NCBI GenBank assembly: GCA_963788285.1
Contig: CAWBGB010000008.1
Span: 310,001 to 374,000 of the forward strand
Reading direction: 5' to 3'
DNA length: 64,000 nt
Source: Alicyclobacillus_A sp963788285
GTDB taxonomy: Bacteria > Bacillota > Bacilli > Alicyclobacillales > Alicyclobacillaceae
Below the pieces are notes generated by a model. That model ran no database searches. It was not told the origin of the DNA and was given only the letters and a program-made list of their open reading frames with translations. A program made the translations under genes and the position numbers. This document shows, one piece after another, positions 63,583-64,000 of this stretch (the first letter of the stretch is position 1; every line of letters starts with the position of its first letter).

Positions 63583-64000
63583 GTGATTCTATTAGATTCT
63601 GTTTATCGTTTGATTCGCCTCGCATTGCAGGAAGACATCGGGCGTGGAGATATTACATCGGAAGCGATCATGGACCCTGAGTGGACCGCCTCCGCGGCCA
63701 TCTACGTCAAGCAACCGGCCGTAGTGGTGGGGTTGCCTGTGGTACAGGCCGTATTTCAAACACTCGATCCCCGCGTGAAGGTGATGCCTACCGTATCGGA
63801 CGGCACACACCTATCTGAGAAGGCACTCGTGTGTCGAGTGGAAGGTCCCGCCCTCTCCGTTCTGTCCGGTGAGCGCACGGCGCTCAACTTTCTCGGCCGC
63901 CTCACGGGCATTGGGACAGCCACTGCGCGAGCGGTTGCGGAACTGAAAGGCACGAAGGCAAAGCTTCTAGATACTCGAAAGACGACACCGGGGTGGCGAT
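63583..64000 (+). CDS. nadC: Nicotinate-nucleotide pyrophosphorylase (partial)
   Basis: Quinolinate phosphoribosyltransferase of NAD synthesis; the first 139 codons are in the window. Conserved: LALQEDIGRGDITSEAIM, LSGERTALNFLGRLTGIGTA and KLLDTRKTTPGWR, which holds the PRPP/quinolinate-binding Arg and Lys. GTG 63583 has GGAGG seven bases upstream. A palindromic site lies just upstream. Confidence 0.95.
   Translation, partial: MILLDSVYRLIRLALQEDIGRGDITSEAIMDPEWTASAAIYVKQPAVVVGLPVVQAVFQTLDPRVKVMPTVSDGTHLSEKALVCRVEGPALSVLSGERTALNFLGRLTGIGTATARAVAELKGTKAKLLDTRKTTPGWR

Noticed and set aside
1..64000. tRNA or rRNA genes
   Set aside because: I saw no GGTTCGAATCC-type T-loops with matching acceptor stems and no rRNA-like stretch; an RNA gene scan could still find one I missed.

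Overview
The window looks like the chromosome of an endospore-forming member of the Bacillota, most likely Alicyclobacillaceae or a close relative (inference). Support comes from spore genes (tlp, YjcZ-type small proteins, a coat-like Tyr/Gly-rich protein), a coproheme-pathway hemQ, a TPP riboswitch with a ykoE-type thiamine ECF transporter, short-form hisG with hisZ, a class I aldolase, and a sulfocyanin-like blue-copper lipoprotein of the kind known from acidophiles. Strong AGGAGG-type ribosome sites and frequent GTG/TTG starts fit this.

Layout. 1-2.9 kb: thiamine ECF uptake genes under a TPP riboswitch, with the tandem ATPase apparently fused in frame to the membrane T component. 3-7.8 kb: a 5'-3' exonuclease, then decaying genes (sugar-binding protein, frameshifted argH-like lyase, PTS/regulator remnants). 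7.9-15.3 kb: two small zinc proteins and a compact his operon (hisZ-G-D-B-H-A-F-IE) with tightly overlapping genes and a good promoter. 15.4-18.4 kb: MOSC protein, ispG, class I fba. 18.4-20.2 kb: group IIC intron copy 1, inserted antisense between fba and its terminator. 20.3-26.6 kb: yjzC, rocD, then a heavily damaged cytochrome aa3 oxidase/heme A locus in which ctaC is reduced to a stub joined to ctaD. 26.7-33.3 kb: tagO-like transferase, rlmL-like methyltransferase, alaX-type editing protein, and acnA broken by about six single-base insertions.

33.3-39.2 kb is an accessory region: remnants of a serine resolvase, IS21, IS110 and IS1182 surround an oxalate decarboxylase, small spore-type genes (one with an in-frame amber codon) and a Cys-Gly-Gly repeat peptide resembling heterocycloanthracin/sonorensin bacteriocin precursors. 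No modification or export genes for the peptide are visible. 

39.3-64 kb returns to housekeeping content: rocB-like peptidase, PBP2, iron alcohol dehydrogenase, a BaiN-type flavoprotein, YqxD-family protein, MFS transporter (frameshifted), uracil permease family, APC permease, tlp, maf, a LiaF-like membrane protein, group IIC intron copy 2 (54.6-56.5 kb), trhO, hemQ, sulfocyanin-like protein, a frameshifted DUF4931 gene, HAD hydrolase, alpha/beta hydrolase, a methyltransferase and the start of nadC with a palindromic operator candidate.

Many otherwise well-conserved genes (argH-like, ctaB, ctaD, acnA, MFS, DUF4931) carry one-base indels, often in short homopolymers. Sequence alone cannot say how many are true decay and how many are read/assembly errors. 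The larger deletions (ctaC/ctaD, IS elements, solute-binding protein, PTS) are more likely real.
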